A stretch of 64,000 bases of DNA from Gonapodya prolifera JEL478 (taxonomy: Eukaryota > Monoblepharomycota > Monoblepharidomycetes > Monoblepharidales > Gonapodyaceae), in the NCBI GenBank assembly GCA_001574975.1, contig KQ965740.1:691524-755523 (forward strand), in the 5' to 3' direction. The notes beneath the pieces are model-generated. The model worked only from the letters and a program-made list of their open reading frames with translations, did not search any database and was not told the origin of the DNA. The position numbers and the translations under genes are program-made. Of this stretch, positions 48,316 to 62,451 are shown in pieces (position 1 is the first letter of the stretch; each line of letters starts with the position of its first letter).

Positions 48316-48482
48316 GAGTTCGTTCGTCAGAATGGTTCCATCCCAGCAAGCCCTTCAGATCCAGCGAGGTCCCAGTTCATTGGTGAGGTCGATTCCAAGT
48401 ACAGCGAATTCGTTCGTCAGCATGTATTCCACATCCAGCCAGGTCGGAGTTCATTTGGTGGAGGATGATTCCAAGCATATCG
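48316..48482. repeat. Degenerate tandem repeat, about 90-bp unit
   Basis: GTTCGTTCGTCAG-type starts at 48318 and ATTCGTTCGTCAG at 48408 are 90 bp apart, and the following segments remain alignable (ATCCAGC.AGGTC..AGTTCATT, then GATTCCAAG). Weaker echoes of GATTCCAAG appear further left near 48249. No coding function is apparent. Confidence 0.55.
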
Positions 48483-48580
48483 AAATGCATTCAACCTGTC
48501 CGACTTGTTCTTTATTCAAAGCGATCCGATCTTGTCGATGCTTCATTTTCATTGTATGCGATGCGCGATGCGATGCCATC

Positions 48581-48742
48581 TCATAGCCAAGGCAACCCCT
48601 TCCTCCCACCGTAATCCACGCCTAGTCCGCCAGCCATCAGCGCAAGATACGCACCCCAGTTCCCGATGAGTGTGGCACCGACCGGCCCGTGTCTGTTCCA
48701 AGCGGAGTCGATCGTTGTGTTGAGTGCGGGGTGGGTAGGCAT
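48581..48742 (-). CDS. Possible small membrane protein, 53 aa
   Basis: ATG at 48742 to TGA at 48581. After a short polar start the product has a hydrophobic, Gly/Ala-rich segment (GATLIGNWGAYLALMAGG) and ends in DYGGRKGLPWL. It could be the last exon of a longer gene or a complete small protein. No family recognised. It lies divergent from the APE1-like gene with about 365 bp between starts. Confidence 0.3.
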   Translation of the reverse strand: MPTHPALNTTIDSAWNRHGPVGATLIGNWGAYLALMAGGLGVDYGGRKGLPWL

Positions 48743-49107
48743 CGTGCAGTGTGTGTGTGGGGGGGGGGGCTGCAAGGTGCGTGCGAGTGGGGTGCGGGTG
48801 GGGTTGGGCGAGGGGCTGCAGCAGGGATCGCTCTTGTGGGGTGTACGTGTGGGTGGAGAAGCGGAAGCTCCGATCGGTGCTGCGGTCGCCGGGTCCCTGT
48901 GCCTGCGCCTTCCCTCACCGCACCGTCTTCGCAAACTGTCTTCTCTTTCGCGTCTCGGCTCCGTCTCCGCGCGCCGCACACTCCCCCACTTGCCTCGCTC
49001 TGCCGTGCCACGCGCGCACCCTCTCTCCCTCCCGCCTCGACTCCTGCCACTCTCGCGCACGCACACGCACACACCCGCATTTGATTCGGCACGCGCACAC
49101 ACAGCAA

Positions 49108-51688
49108 TGCCGCCGCGAAAGTCCAAGTCGACCGATCGCACAGACGACGTGCTAGAACTTCCGTCCAAACGGAGGAAATCGGGACATGCAAAGATGGACG
49201 ACGTGACCGGGACGGGCGACAGCGTAGCACAGGCACACCCGGAACTCGTGGACGGAGCAGACGCGGCTCAGGTAGAAGTGAGCGCCGCCATCTCGCCGGC
49301 AAAGAAAAAGACCGCAAAGGCACCTTCCAGCAAGAAGAGGGCAAAGAAGGACCAGGAGACCTCACCTGCCGATGCCAAGACTGCTGCCGACGTGATAGAC
49401 CCGACAGCAAAGGACTCTACCGATGTCAAGGACGCCGAGAAACCCGAGAAGCCAGACCACAACTACCCAGTCAACACAGCCATGCCGACATCGTACGACT
49501 TTCTTCCCCCCAAAGCCGAGAAGTCGGTCAGAATCGTGTCGCTGAATGTCGCTGGGATCCAGGCGGCCAGGAAGAAGGGTGCGTGTTGGGTAGGGGGGGG
49601 GGGGGGGGCGTCGAGCAACGGAGGCCAGAGGATGGAGTTGCGAGACGCGAGGTCTGGATTGCGACGCACGCAAGACCGAGCTGTCCGAGGACACGAGCGT
49701 AGCGAGTGTGTCCGCCGGAGGCAATGTACCGTAGAGCGGAGAAGTTGTCGCGGACCCAGCACCGAGGCGCTGACCGAGGCTATCCGCCGGAGGCCAATGC
49801 GCCGTAGAGCGGAGAAGTTGTCGCGAAGCGAGCCCGAGGCCTGAGCCCCGCTAGGTGCTGACCGAGGGTGTCATCCGGAGGCGAGATATGCTGTGCGAAG
49901 CGCAAGTGATCCAGTGCGAGTGAAGTGGAGTCGAGATATGCTGTGCGAAGCGCAAGTGATCCAGTGCGAGTGAAGTGGAGTCGAAGCGAGGTCTGGAGTG
50001 CCAAGTGCCATATTGAGACGGGATGGCGGGATCATACCGACCAGTGGAGTCTGCTCACCAACGCCCCGCGTCACCGCCTGTGCGCCTGTGCGGGATCTGC
50101 ATCTTCGACTTGGTCGTGTGATGGAGTCTCTTACCTTCCCCGCACACCGCACAGGCCTGGACACCTACATCCGTGCCGAATCCGCCGACATCCTGTGCCT
50201 CCAAGAGACCAAACTACAGGCACAGGACGACGCCGTGTTTGCGGACGTGTATCCGTGGCGGTATTGGTGCGTTTGAGGGGGGGGGTGAGGGGGTATTTGG
50301 GGGGAGAAAGAGGGGAGAGGGGAGAAAGGGGAGAAAGGGGAGAAGCGGGGACAAGGAAAGAGGGACGGTGGGAAAAGGCGGACAAGGTGCGATGGTGGAG
50401 TCGGGAGATGGGCAGCGTCACAACCAGGACGGCCACGACGGAAGCTGTCAGTTGCGGCATGGTACTGGAGTGTCGTAAGCGGACACGTGCGCATGTCTTG
50501 TCCTTCTTCTTTCCTTGCACCATCATCCACCATACACCACCCACACCACCCACCGCCACCGCGCCACAGGTCCCTCTCGAAAACCAAAAAAGGCTACTCC
50601 GGCACCTGCGTCCTCTCCAAACTCCCTCCGCTCTCCACCCGCCTCGGGATCCCCACCACCACCACCACCACCCCTGCCCCCACCGAAGATGAAGACGACG
50701 AAGGCCGCGCCGTGACGCTCGAATTCGAGTCCTTTTACCTGGTGGCCAATTACGTACCCAATGCGGGGCAGAAGCTCGAGAGGTTGGCGCATAAGAGGGA
50801 CTATGCGGGGTGGGTCAGGGAGTATTTGGTGCGTGTGGGGCGGGGGAGAGCGGGGTGCTGGTGTTGATTTGGGCAGGCTGTTAACCAACTCACATACCGC
50901 TAACCCCCCACCTGCCCCTTTCCCCCCCCCCCTTCTCCCCCTACCCGCCCCCTCCACCCTTCCAACCACCGGCCCCAGGCCTCCCTGCAAACCACCAAGC
51001 CCGTGATATGGACGGGCGACCTGAACGTGGCCCACACCGCGGTGGATCTGACGCGGCCAAAGGGAAACACGAGGACTGCGGGGTTCACGGTTGAGGAGCG
51101 CGAAGGTGGGTGTCGACGGGGTTTGGCTGGGGGTTGGGAGAAAAGATGGGAGAGGGTGAAAGAGGGGAAGTGGTTTGACCGTCTGGCGATGGGCACATTA
51201 ACACCTACCAACACCCACCACCACACACAAAACCCGCTCCCCAGACTTCTCGACGACCCTGACCCAGCTGGACCTCGTGGACCTCTGGCGCCACTTGCAT
51301 CCGACGGAGCAGGACTACACGTACTATTCGTACAGGTTTAATTGCCGAGGTGAGTTTGGGTGGTGGTCGGGTTGGAGTGGGCGTTGCGTGACTTACTCGT
51401 TCTTGTGTCCCCCTCCGTTCGCGCTTCCCTTTGCCCTCTCCACAACCCCCGCCTGCAATGCAGCGAAACACCTTGGATGGCGGCTTGACTACTTCGTCGT
51501 GTCGCGTGCGCTGCTGGACAAAGTGCGGTCGTGCGAGATACGGAACAAGGTGTACGGGTGTTCAGGTGCGTTGCAGTGTGGAGGTTTGTTTTTTGTGCGG
51601 TGTAGAGTGGGTACTGACGGTGTGTGCTTTTGTGTCGGTGGCGCTCTACGCAGACCACGTGCCGTTGGCGTTGGAGATTGAGGTGTGA
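49108..51688 (+). CDS. APE1/exonuclease III-type AP endonuclease
   Basis: Nuclear base-excision repair enzyme that cuts 5' to abasic sites. The N-terminal 130 residues are disordered and Lys-rich ([25 protein letters not shown]), carrying probable nuclear signals. The catalytic domain starts [17 protein letters not shown], then, after a large intron, [20 protein letters not shown] (metal-ligand Glu in LQETK), [40 protein letters not shown] (Asp/Asn), [21 protein letters not shown] and [11 protein letters not shown] (catalytic Asp-His), with TGA at 51686-51688. At least seven exons; the later small ones match human APE1 order. A Thr/Pro insert ([16 protein letters not shown]) interrupts one surface loop. 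Intron 1 (about 49579-50152) is unusually long and holds repeats. Confidence 0.9.
49647..50001. repeat. CG-rich repeat array in an APE1-like gene intron
   Basis: The array is flanked by direct repeats GCGAGGTCTGGATTGC (49647-49662) and GCGAGGTCTGGAGTGC (49986-50001). It contains an exact 50-bp tandem duplication (49883-49932 and 49933-49982) and a longer-spaced pair around TCCGCCGGAGGC (49711 and about 49782), each followed by CCGTAGAGCGGAGAAGTTG. The words GTCCGCCGGAGGC, CGAGCGTAGCGAG and GAAGTGGAGTCGA are shared, inverted and nearly exact, with the element at 31912-32078. Confidence 0.8.
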
Positions 51689-52021
51689 CGTATGGAAGGG
51701 GTATTAAGGACCCCATTTGGATTCGGTGAACAGAGGGGATGTCAGGTTTCCTCATGTTCGAGTTGGAAATAGGAGAAAGGTGTTTTTGAACAGTGCAAGC
51801 AGAGCCAGAACAATGAAAATATTCGATTTGGTAAGGTGGTCTTACCTTGCAGAAACGGAGAGAAGAGAAGATTGGCCGCTGCGTTGACGTCCCTTGGCGC
51901 ATTGTTTCTTGCGAAGATCTTCGCTTCACACTTTTCTCTGCTCGGCAAGACTCCCACCAACCTTTGCTTCCAACAAAACATCATCATCGGCAGTGACCAC
52001 CCGATCGCATCCTCCCCGGCG

Positions 52022-54681
<2,660 letters not shown>

Positions 54682-54695
54682 TATTTTATCTCTAA

Positions 54696-57600
54696 TCATC
54701 TCCTTAATGAATATCTCATGTGTCGCCTCTTGCTGGTAATAGCAGAGTCAGAGTCAGAGTCCATTTCCGAGTGAGTCGACAGATCGGAATCACTGGACCA
54801 GGAGCGATCCCGATGGGCTCGTTGTTGCTTTCGCTCTTTCTTCTTCAACAAGCGGACCATAAGATCATCAACACGCAGTTTGGCGCTCGGAAAACGTTGT
54901 GCGGACATCACTGTGCTTTGGCTGCTTTCCAGGGACCCCTGATCCGGCGCTTTTGGTCCACTTGCCACCTTCAAAGACAGCGTTTAAAAATTATGCCTCC
55001 ATCAACTCCTCCCTGTCAATTCTCACTTTCGATGATACTTGAAGGAGATTCCTCACAAGGAAGACTTTAATAGTCTGATAGACTCTTCTGTGGCCAACGA
55101 TCTCCTTCACTAATGCCGTGTATCGTTCACGTTGGTGTTTTTTGACATAGAAGAGACGCTCGATTACAGATTCCGCCACAACCTGTATTATAATGTTCCA
55201 ATTGCCATAATTTGCTTGAACCCATTTGAACTGAGGTATGTCTCACCTTCTTCTTTGGTTGCCACTCGTTCACAGTAGCTACACGTGATTTGAGTCGTGA
55301 TCAATGATGGAATATTCCGGCGCATCAACGCTTTTCCCCACCTTCTCTTGGGGTCTCCACCTTTCGGTTGTTCCCGATGAAACCCCGGCATTTTGACGCC
55401 CCGCACAGGCATTTTTGCATTTCCTGCCCAACGTTTTCGTACCTGTAGTCGTATGTGAGCTCTGTCCGAGCAGGGATATCTTCACTTGCAAAAAGGCCAA
55501 CAGCATATTCGCCGCCTATTCCCCTGGACAACAAGAAAAGTGAAGTTAACCGTCAATAGAAAGTTGGGATATTTGGACTGGGACCTTACCACTTTTCGAT
55601 GTGGCAGTTCGGGTCACAACTGTGGTTCACGAAGCGTGCTTCAGTCCCCTTGCGATGAGCGTCGATAACTTCCCCCTCTTGATATTCCAACATGTAGAAG
55701 GCGTGATTATTGGCATAAATAGTTGACATGCGGTTCAGACATGTGTCCTCAGAAATGATTTCGCCACGATATTCGCAAACAAGAGAGCCCTTGGCAATCG
55801 GGACCAATGTCCGGAGGCCAAAGCCGCGGGACGATACCTTTCAAATAAAAGGTCTGTCAAACGACACGTTGCGTCGGAACAACCTGCTTTTGCAATATCA
55901 AGCATACCCAGCAAACTTCCAGTTCGGCAACCTTTTCGCCCAGCTGAAAGCGTCTATTGGTGCATTGCTCTCCACATGGACATAGATCCACATCTAGAAG
56001 TGCCGCACATTCGCAAAACTAGCCATAAATGGGCTCGAGTTCGAAACCCACCACATTCGACTTGCGTAACTCGGTTTATGCAATCATCCAAGCATCCTGG
56101 GCCTCCACCCTTTGGTGCGATACAATTGCAAACAGCGGGAATGCGAGGGGGCCGAGGTTTCCTCCTCACAAATATGTCTATTTGAGGATCGTCATTCGAG
56201 GAAAGGGCAGGCTGAGCAACAAGACTTACTCTTATCTACGTCTTCATACTTGCTGGGACGCTCGGTACAGTTCATGGCCCTCAGCTTTCAAGAAGATGCG
56301 TGGAGTTTGATCTGGTTCATGCATCCTACATCACTCACATCATGTATACCACCGTCAAGACACCATTTCTCCAGATCCCATGGAATGGCAAAATCTCTCT
56401 CGGTCTCCATCAGAAGGGTTCTCAAGTGGTCCGTTGGAAGCACAACTTTGAAATGCTGCATAGAATCACTAGATGTGGGCGTAGACAGATTCTCATTCAC
56501 TCCACTGTGTTCGCTTTTGGTGCGACGAGTAATGTCCTTTGAAAAAATGCCACAGGGAAGATACTCTTTTGTCTGTGAGAGTGGGGATTCTGTAAAAAAT
56601 ATCGGCACGTCGGGTTCCAAGAGTGATTCGTTTTCTTTCGCAGCTCTTTTCGCTCTTAATTGCGAGTTGCTGTGCTCAGCGCGAGATTTCGAGTCCATCG
56701 AGCGCGGTCGAGAGCGGTCGTCTTCGTCAGAATCCTCGTCGTCTGTCCCATCAGTTCCATTGGTGCGTTGCCGCTTTGACGAAGGGAAACGGAAAGAGCT
56801 ACCGCGCGTTCGCTTGCTGCCCTGTCGAAGAGATGTGGGAGAATCCCTTTCCAACAATTCCAATTGCATTCTTGCAATACTTTGGAGCTCCGGTAGTTCA
56901 GCTTGGACTGCGGGATCATCACACCAACCAAGAATACGTTTGACTGCACCTCCTAAAGGCGCACCAACAAGCTTGCGTAAGGCGACTTCTGCTGCTACGC
57001 CAAAAAGGTCCCAATCGTGGACAGAATATAAAGTTGGAACTGGGGACATGAAGAATCGTTCAATTTGGTCCCTTGATGTGAGCTTTATACGATGCTCCGA
57101 GATTCGGCAGGCTGGAGCGCTGTACAGATTGGGGAGTGGTTGTTCATGCAGATGATACTCATCAGTGGCTGTGGATGTTGCACCATTTGCGTTGTCATCG
57201 TTCTTTGGAAAGTGGCATTCAAAATCACAAAAAAAAATACAGTTACTGCGGGGTACCACACTCACTAGTTCAACAGGGGCGTCGATTCCATTCAGTGATT
57301 TGTTGTTCGAATCCTCGAGGGTCTTATTCAGAAAGTCGGAATTTGTCGAAGAGTTCACAAATTTCGGGTCCGATAGCCTCTCGTGCTTTGCTAAATCGAC
57401 GGACGCCTCCTGTGAAGTTGGGGCCACAAATCTTCGTCCACTTCGCCGGCTGTTATTAGGGATATTTGTGCTCCCAGATATTGTGGGAAAAAATGGCTTT
57501 CCCTCCGGGGAAGGGGGCTGCGGTGCTTTCCCAAGAGGCGCGACAATACGACCGGTGGGTGGTACAGAGTTTGATATAGGTGGAGTGCTTCCTGGGGGGG

Positions 57601-58160
57601 CTGTATTCTCCTTCAAAGTCGCAATACGGCGGCGTTTAGAGAGGGAGGGATCAGTCATGGCATCATTCGACTGATTGGATAAAGTGGGTTTTTCATCGAG
57701 TTCCCGAAAGGTCTTGGAGTCAGCTGGGGCGAAAGCTGTCAACCAGACAAATGATGCAAACTCATTGTGCGAGATGGGCCAAAGCTCTCACTATCGCCGC
57801 CAATATCACGTTTTTGTGGATCCTGTGAGACAGTTCCTGACAAAATGACTGCGCTAGAAGCGCCACGTGCACTCTTCCTCGCGTGAGGGGCGGTGTTGAC
57901 AGCGTTGCGAGATGAAGAGAGTGGCGGGGACACAGCGGTGGACACAACCTAGAATCCACGCAAGGGGAAGCTGAGCATCAGGCTGCAAATGCCTTACGTA
58001 GAGGATCCACTTACTCGAGGGGCACGTCGCGATGTTCTGGAAGGGGTTGCGTCTACAAGAGTACGCGTACCGTTGCTCTCCAGAGCCGCATCAGATTGTT
58101 CTTCCTTGGGGTCAGTATCCGGCACATGGTGAGGGTCATGGCTGATTCTGGATAGCGCAC
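54696..58160 (-). CDS. ASH1-like histone H3K36 methyltransferase (AWS-SET-post-SET)
   Basis: Chromatin enzyme. The N-terminal 550 residues are mostly disordered (SNQSNDAMTDPSLSKRRRI...) with a folded patch near DQIERFFMSPVPTLYSVHDW and GAPLGGAVKRILGWCDDPAV. The AWS domain follows: CNCIAPKGGGPGCLDDCINR, VTQVEC, then LCPCGEQCTNRRFQLGEKV. SET reads FGLRTLVPIAKGSLVCEYRG, EIISEDTCLNRM, ARFVNHSCDPNCHIEKW, then across an intron LFASEDIPARTELTYDYRYE. Post-SET is KCLCGASKCRGFIG. These Cys patterns and the DDC.NR/NHSCDPNC blocks match ASH1/SET2-type enzymes and not EZH2 or SUV39. After the SET domain, phase-consistent exons give TVNEWQPKKKVVAESVIERL and a Lys/Ser-rich end. No bromodomain or PHD was seen. 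The 5' end is uncertain. Confidence 0.85.
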
Positions 58161-58702
58161 GAAGAAATCGTGTGTCGTTTAGCCAAAAGTCAATGCAACT
58201 CCAGCAACGGCCTCAATCGAGCGATGGTTCACCGATCAATCAGACGAAAGAAAAGCGTCCAAAAGACATGTCGAAAAGTCTAGAGATAGAAAGAGTACAT
58301 CCCCGAAAACAAGTTTGAAAACACCAGGCAACGTTCTGGTATCGAACAATCTCGATGGCATTGGCAGCTCTGTCCAGCAGCCATCCGGCGTAAAAACATT
58401 CCGCTATAGGTGCAAAAGCTCACCTTCCACCTGTTTTCAGCTCCGCTGTACGAATCGATTTCCGCGATGGAGGCATAGATAGAAGTCGCTTGAAAACGTT
58501 CCGCTATCACCAAGAACAATAATTTCAAGTCGATTTGTGTCCCTGAGCTATCTGGAGCTACCGCGGTGCGAAATCGGTGTTGAATCAATTGAATTAGGGG
58601 TGCCGTCGAATTGGGGTGCCGCGGCCCTATCCCAGGGAAGGATTTCGCCAAATATTTTGTAACGTCTGCCGCATTTTTTGATGGAAGCGATGGAGGCATC
58701 GG
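58161..58702. other. Region between divergent genes
   Basis: Frames exist on the minus strand (58280-58760), but I found no splice model or motif that makes them convincing. The stretch probably carries the 5' ends or promoters of the ASH1-like (-) and the large unknown (+) genes. Confidence 0.35.
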
Positions 58703-61700
58703 ATGGCAGATGGAGGGCGCTATCGAAGGTGATTGTCTCTTGTTTCAAAGCCTTTAACAACTAGGCCTGATGGACGATTGACACAGTTGCGACTGGCCAC
58801 CAGTTCGTCGGGGTTCTTTGGAATCCTTTCGGGCGCAGAATCGCGACGATCCCAGCTCACAAAAATATTTGATGACCTTGGGGAGGCAATCGCTGAACTG
58901 CAGTTATTGCCGCCGAGTGCATTTACTTCTGATTTGCACTTCCCGACGACACGGTCCCATCCCCCTTACCCTCCAAGCGATGAAACAAACATGGATCTTA
59001 TTGATGTCACGGACTTCAGACACTCGCTTCTTCCTCTTTCCATGGACCTGGTTGAGCTTCCCGACCTTCGTGCTTCCCTGCAAGCACGTGTTCGGACCCC
59101 GACAGATTTAAGCACAGTCGCAGACTTTTTCTCCACAATTGCATCCGCGTTTATCGTTATTGAATCTCGAGCCGAGAATGGTGAGTAGCCCTGAAGCCTC
59201 GTGGAAATTGAAGAGAAGCGCGTTACCAGTATTCGCATAGAAAACTCTCCCACTTCTCCATCTTTGCCTCACCGTCTGATCTTGCAATTTTTTTCGGGTC
59301 ACTATCCTGAAATTTTATACAACAAATGGCCTCACAACAAAACATCACCTTTGGATGATCTTGTTGAACAGTATGCAGAGCTTGCAGAAGTGTCAAAGGG
59401 TGTTGCAAATGCCCTACTGTGGTGAGACCACTTTCGGCGCGCTAAGTTTTTTAGGCTTTTGTCTGATCCCTTTGATGTAATACATAGGCTGTGTTCTCTT
59501 CAGCACCTGTAAGTTGTGATCTTTTCTGTGCGTAGTGCACGCTCACGAAGCTGGATGAATCACAGAAAAATCTCTTCTGGTTGGTGGAAGCGTGAGGGCC
59601 AATCAATACCTTCTCCAAAGACAGTCGAAGGTAATAATGTCACGGCTTTGTTCCGTATAATGCCGAATGTGCTCATTTATGTGCCATATTGATAGCAATT
59701 TTCAATTCATTTTTTGGCAAATCTTCAACTCCTTTGGAAAGTAAAGTCGGTTTCTTCGCAACGTCTGTTGAACTCCTCAACTTTGCACTGCCATCTCTGT
59801 GGCTGTCCTCTCATCATGCAACCATCAGTGTATCAGGCTTTGATGAGTTGTTGGAATTTGCTGCGATGCATTCAAACAATGAAGAAGCAACTTCAGTTTA
59901 CTTACGGGTGAAAGTGATTTGCCAATCCCGAAACAATTATTTCCTTCCAATGGTTATTTACGCTGGATTTTCTTACCTTCTAGGAATCTATATTCTTTGA
60001 AAAGGGAAAGCCACGTGTGCAATTTGATCTCAATCCTGCAGAATTGTCTGAGAGATGGTTCACAACACTGCACATTAATTCAGGAGTAGCTTCAGAAGAG
60101 GTGAACACTGCCTGTTGCTGTTTTGTCATCTGTAATCATTTTTACAAAGCATCAAACGTTCTTCCAGAAAGTTGTTCTCTTGTGCTATCTCCTAAACTTT
60201 TCTGATGCAGCGGCACAACTTGCATCTTTGTACAGTCACTCAACTGCACCAAAGTTGGAAATACTTTTGAAAGCTCTAGAATCTTCTGGACAGAGACATT
60301 GGCTTCAACACTGGTTTGGAATCTCTGATGGAACTTTTGGTCTTAGCCCCAGAGTGAAAATTTCAGATCAACTTGATCCCAAAAATTTTGAATTACTGCT
60401 CTCCAACATTGAAAGCAAAACTGCACTCCTATCTCATGGAAGCTTGGAGTCTCATAAGAACATTTTAACCGTTAGTAAACTTGTCAAGAGACTGAGAGCA
60501 CAAGTAAAGAAGAAGCAAAGCGTTCTTGTCACAAGTTTTATCTATCTTTTGAAAACATTTGTGTTGATTTTTGCAATTATTTCTGCTCAGATGATGACAC
60601 AAAGGGTTAAAACTCTGCAACTTGTTGCTGACAATGTTCAAAAAGCATTACATTGTACTTCAATGTGCTCTGGAGACTTTGGAAGGAATTATTGTTTCTT
60701 AATGGAAAAGGGCAACAAATTTGGGGATGCATTCTTGAAGTCTTATGCTGCTCCTTCAATGTCTGCTTTTAAATTTATTTTTGGGACTCCACAGGAAATT
60801 TACTTCAGTTCTTTCCCAGAAGGAGGACCTTTGCCCTTGCAATGGATTGTTGCTGTGGAGGACCACTTATATTCCATTTCTGATCTTGCTGTGGGAAGAG
60901 CTCTCCATGGTGCTAATGCTCTTTTTGCTCATTTGAGGAAAGATGTAGTTGTACATCGAAATGCCATTGGTTCCATTTTACAGAAGCAACTGACTCACTA
61001 TTATCATGTAAGCTTCAAGTTGTTGTTCTTATGAAATGCAGTTTACAAAATCTTAATCACAATGCTATAAGTCTTTCACAGAAGATGTTTTCTTACCACT
61101 AGCAGATCACCATATTGCAGTGGAAACATTGATACTTTATCAGGCACTTCCCGCATCATCCTACTTCTCCCCATTTTTTCAATCATTGGTTCAACAAAAA
61201 GCTTCAGTTGTGGCCTTCACTATTTCAGTAACTACACTGAACACACTCATGGGTCAAAGGGCAGTGGAGTTTGTTGACCCTTACACTTCTGAGCTGCAGC
61301 AACTATTCTCATGTTTTCTCCAGAGAGAAATGAACTTTTTTGCTGCAGCTGCTGATAAAATTCATAAAAAATTGGCCATAAAATCTCAAATTCTTCTTTT
61401 TAAAGCAACTGAAATGGTTTTTGGAGATTGTTGGTCAAGAAGGGATCCTGCAGAATTTGAAGAGTTTTTAAGTGCTCCAAAGCTCCCTTCCCCCATCTTT
61501 GGTACAATCCAGAACATATCCAGCACTTTAACTGCTACTTCCTTGGAAAACCAATCTACTAAGGTCATTGCATCTCCCATGGAAATTATACAGAACACTG
61601 ACAGTCTCATTTTGAATGTCTCTGTGATGGAGGAACTTGACCATTCAATGCAGATCCCATCAGAAGATTCTGTGATAAGCTCTTCATTGCAGGATGATAG

Positions 61701-62451
61701 TGATGCCTTTGAAACAATTGATTTTGTTGAAATCAATGATATTGAAGTTACTTCACCATCCAATGTTGATAGCCATGTTGCTCCTATATCTTGTTCTGAA
61801 ATCAGAAGGGAAAATTCGGCAAGTGATTCCCCTCATCAGGAAAAACTCATTACAGAGGCAGAAGATCTCAGCTTCAATCAGGATTATTCCCTGCCATTTC
61901 CAGTAATAATAAATGGCAATTGTGAAGTTGATGATACTTTGAGACTTTTCAACTATCCTTCAGAGCCAGAAATATGCAGTAATACTCCTCATAATTTGAT
62001 TCCACTTCAGCAAACACAAAATGTATTGGATTCAAAGGAACATGCCTCACATCCCCCAACAATTGAGGCAGTTGACCCATTTTGGTGTTTAAAACCCCCT
62101 CTGTTTCTTATTGAACAAAATATGTGTGATGCTTCCAAGAGTGAAGAAATCTTATCACAACCTCACACCAATGAGGAAGATTATTGGCGTGACTCTGAGT
62201 CAGAGGGAAATATTATCTACCATCCAGGATTTGAACATAGGGAAGAAGAGCAGTGTCCAAAATCTCTCTTTTCAATCAATCATAATTTATGCACTGGATC
62301 TGAGGGAATCAAATATTTGCAACAATCCAGCAAAACTTTGGAAGAACATTTCTACCATTCCTTCAAAAAGGTTTCTCCTTTCTCACCTTTTGTAGACTTT
62401 GTGACAGGGGTTGACACCTGCAAAGTCTCAATGACTGAGCAACTTACTTAA
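58703..62451 (+). CDS. Large protein of unknown function crossing a base-composition border
   Basis: I do not recognise a family. Exons can be chained: PDGRLTQLRLATSSSGFFGI and AELQLLPPSAFTSD; then (G|AA junction near 59240) NSPTSPSLPHRLILQFFSGH and EQYAELAEVSKGVANALLWL; KSLLVGGSVRANQYLLQRQ; FATSVELLNFALPSLWLSS; VQFDLNPAELSERWFTTLHI; KVVLLCYLLNFSDAAAQLAS to LVKRLRAQ; then, after an intron (GTAAAG to CTCAG), MMTQRVKTLQLVADNVQKAL to SILQKQLTHYYH; and a long last exon (61120-62451) with LVQQKASVVAFTISVTTLNT, LFSCFLQREMNFFAAAADK and an acidic Ser/Glu-rich tail. Predicted mostly helical. Its 3' two-thirds is almost devoid of CpG. A start at 58703 needs a 36-bp intron and is doubtful. Related gene classes such as gamma-tubulin complex proteins were considered but their motifs are absent. 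Confidence 0.6.

Noticed and set aside
57290-57330. TTGTTCGAATCC resembling a tRNA B box
   Set aside because: It is in the coding exon of the ASH1-like gene; no A box or cloverleaf can be drawn.
54696-58160. EZH2-type Polycomb methyltransferase
   Set aside because: It has an AWS domain and a post-SET CxCxxxxC motif and lacks the CXC pre-SET of EZH2, so ASH1/SET2 type is preferred.
58703-62451. Gamma-tubulin complex component
   Set aside because: Some helical segments suggested it at first, but the core GCP motifs are not visible.
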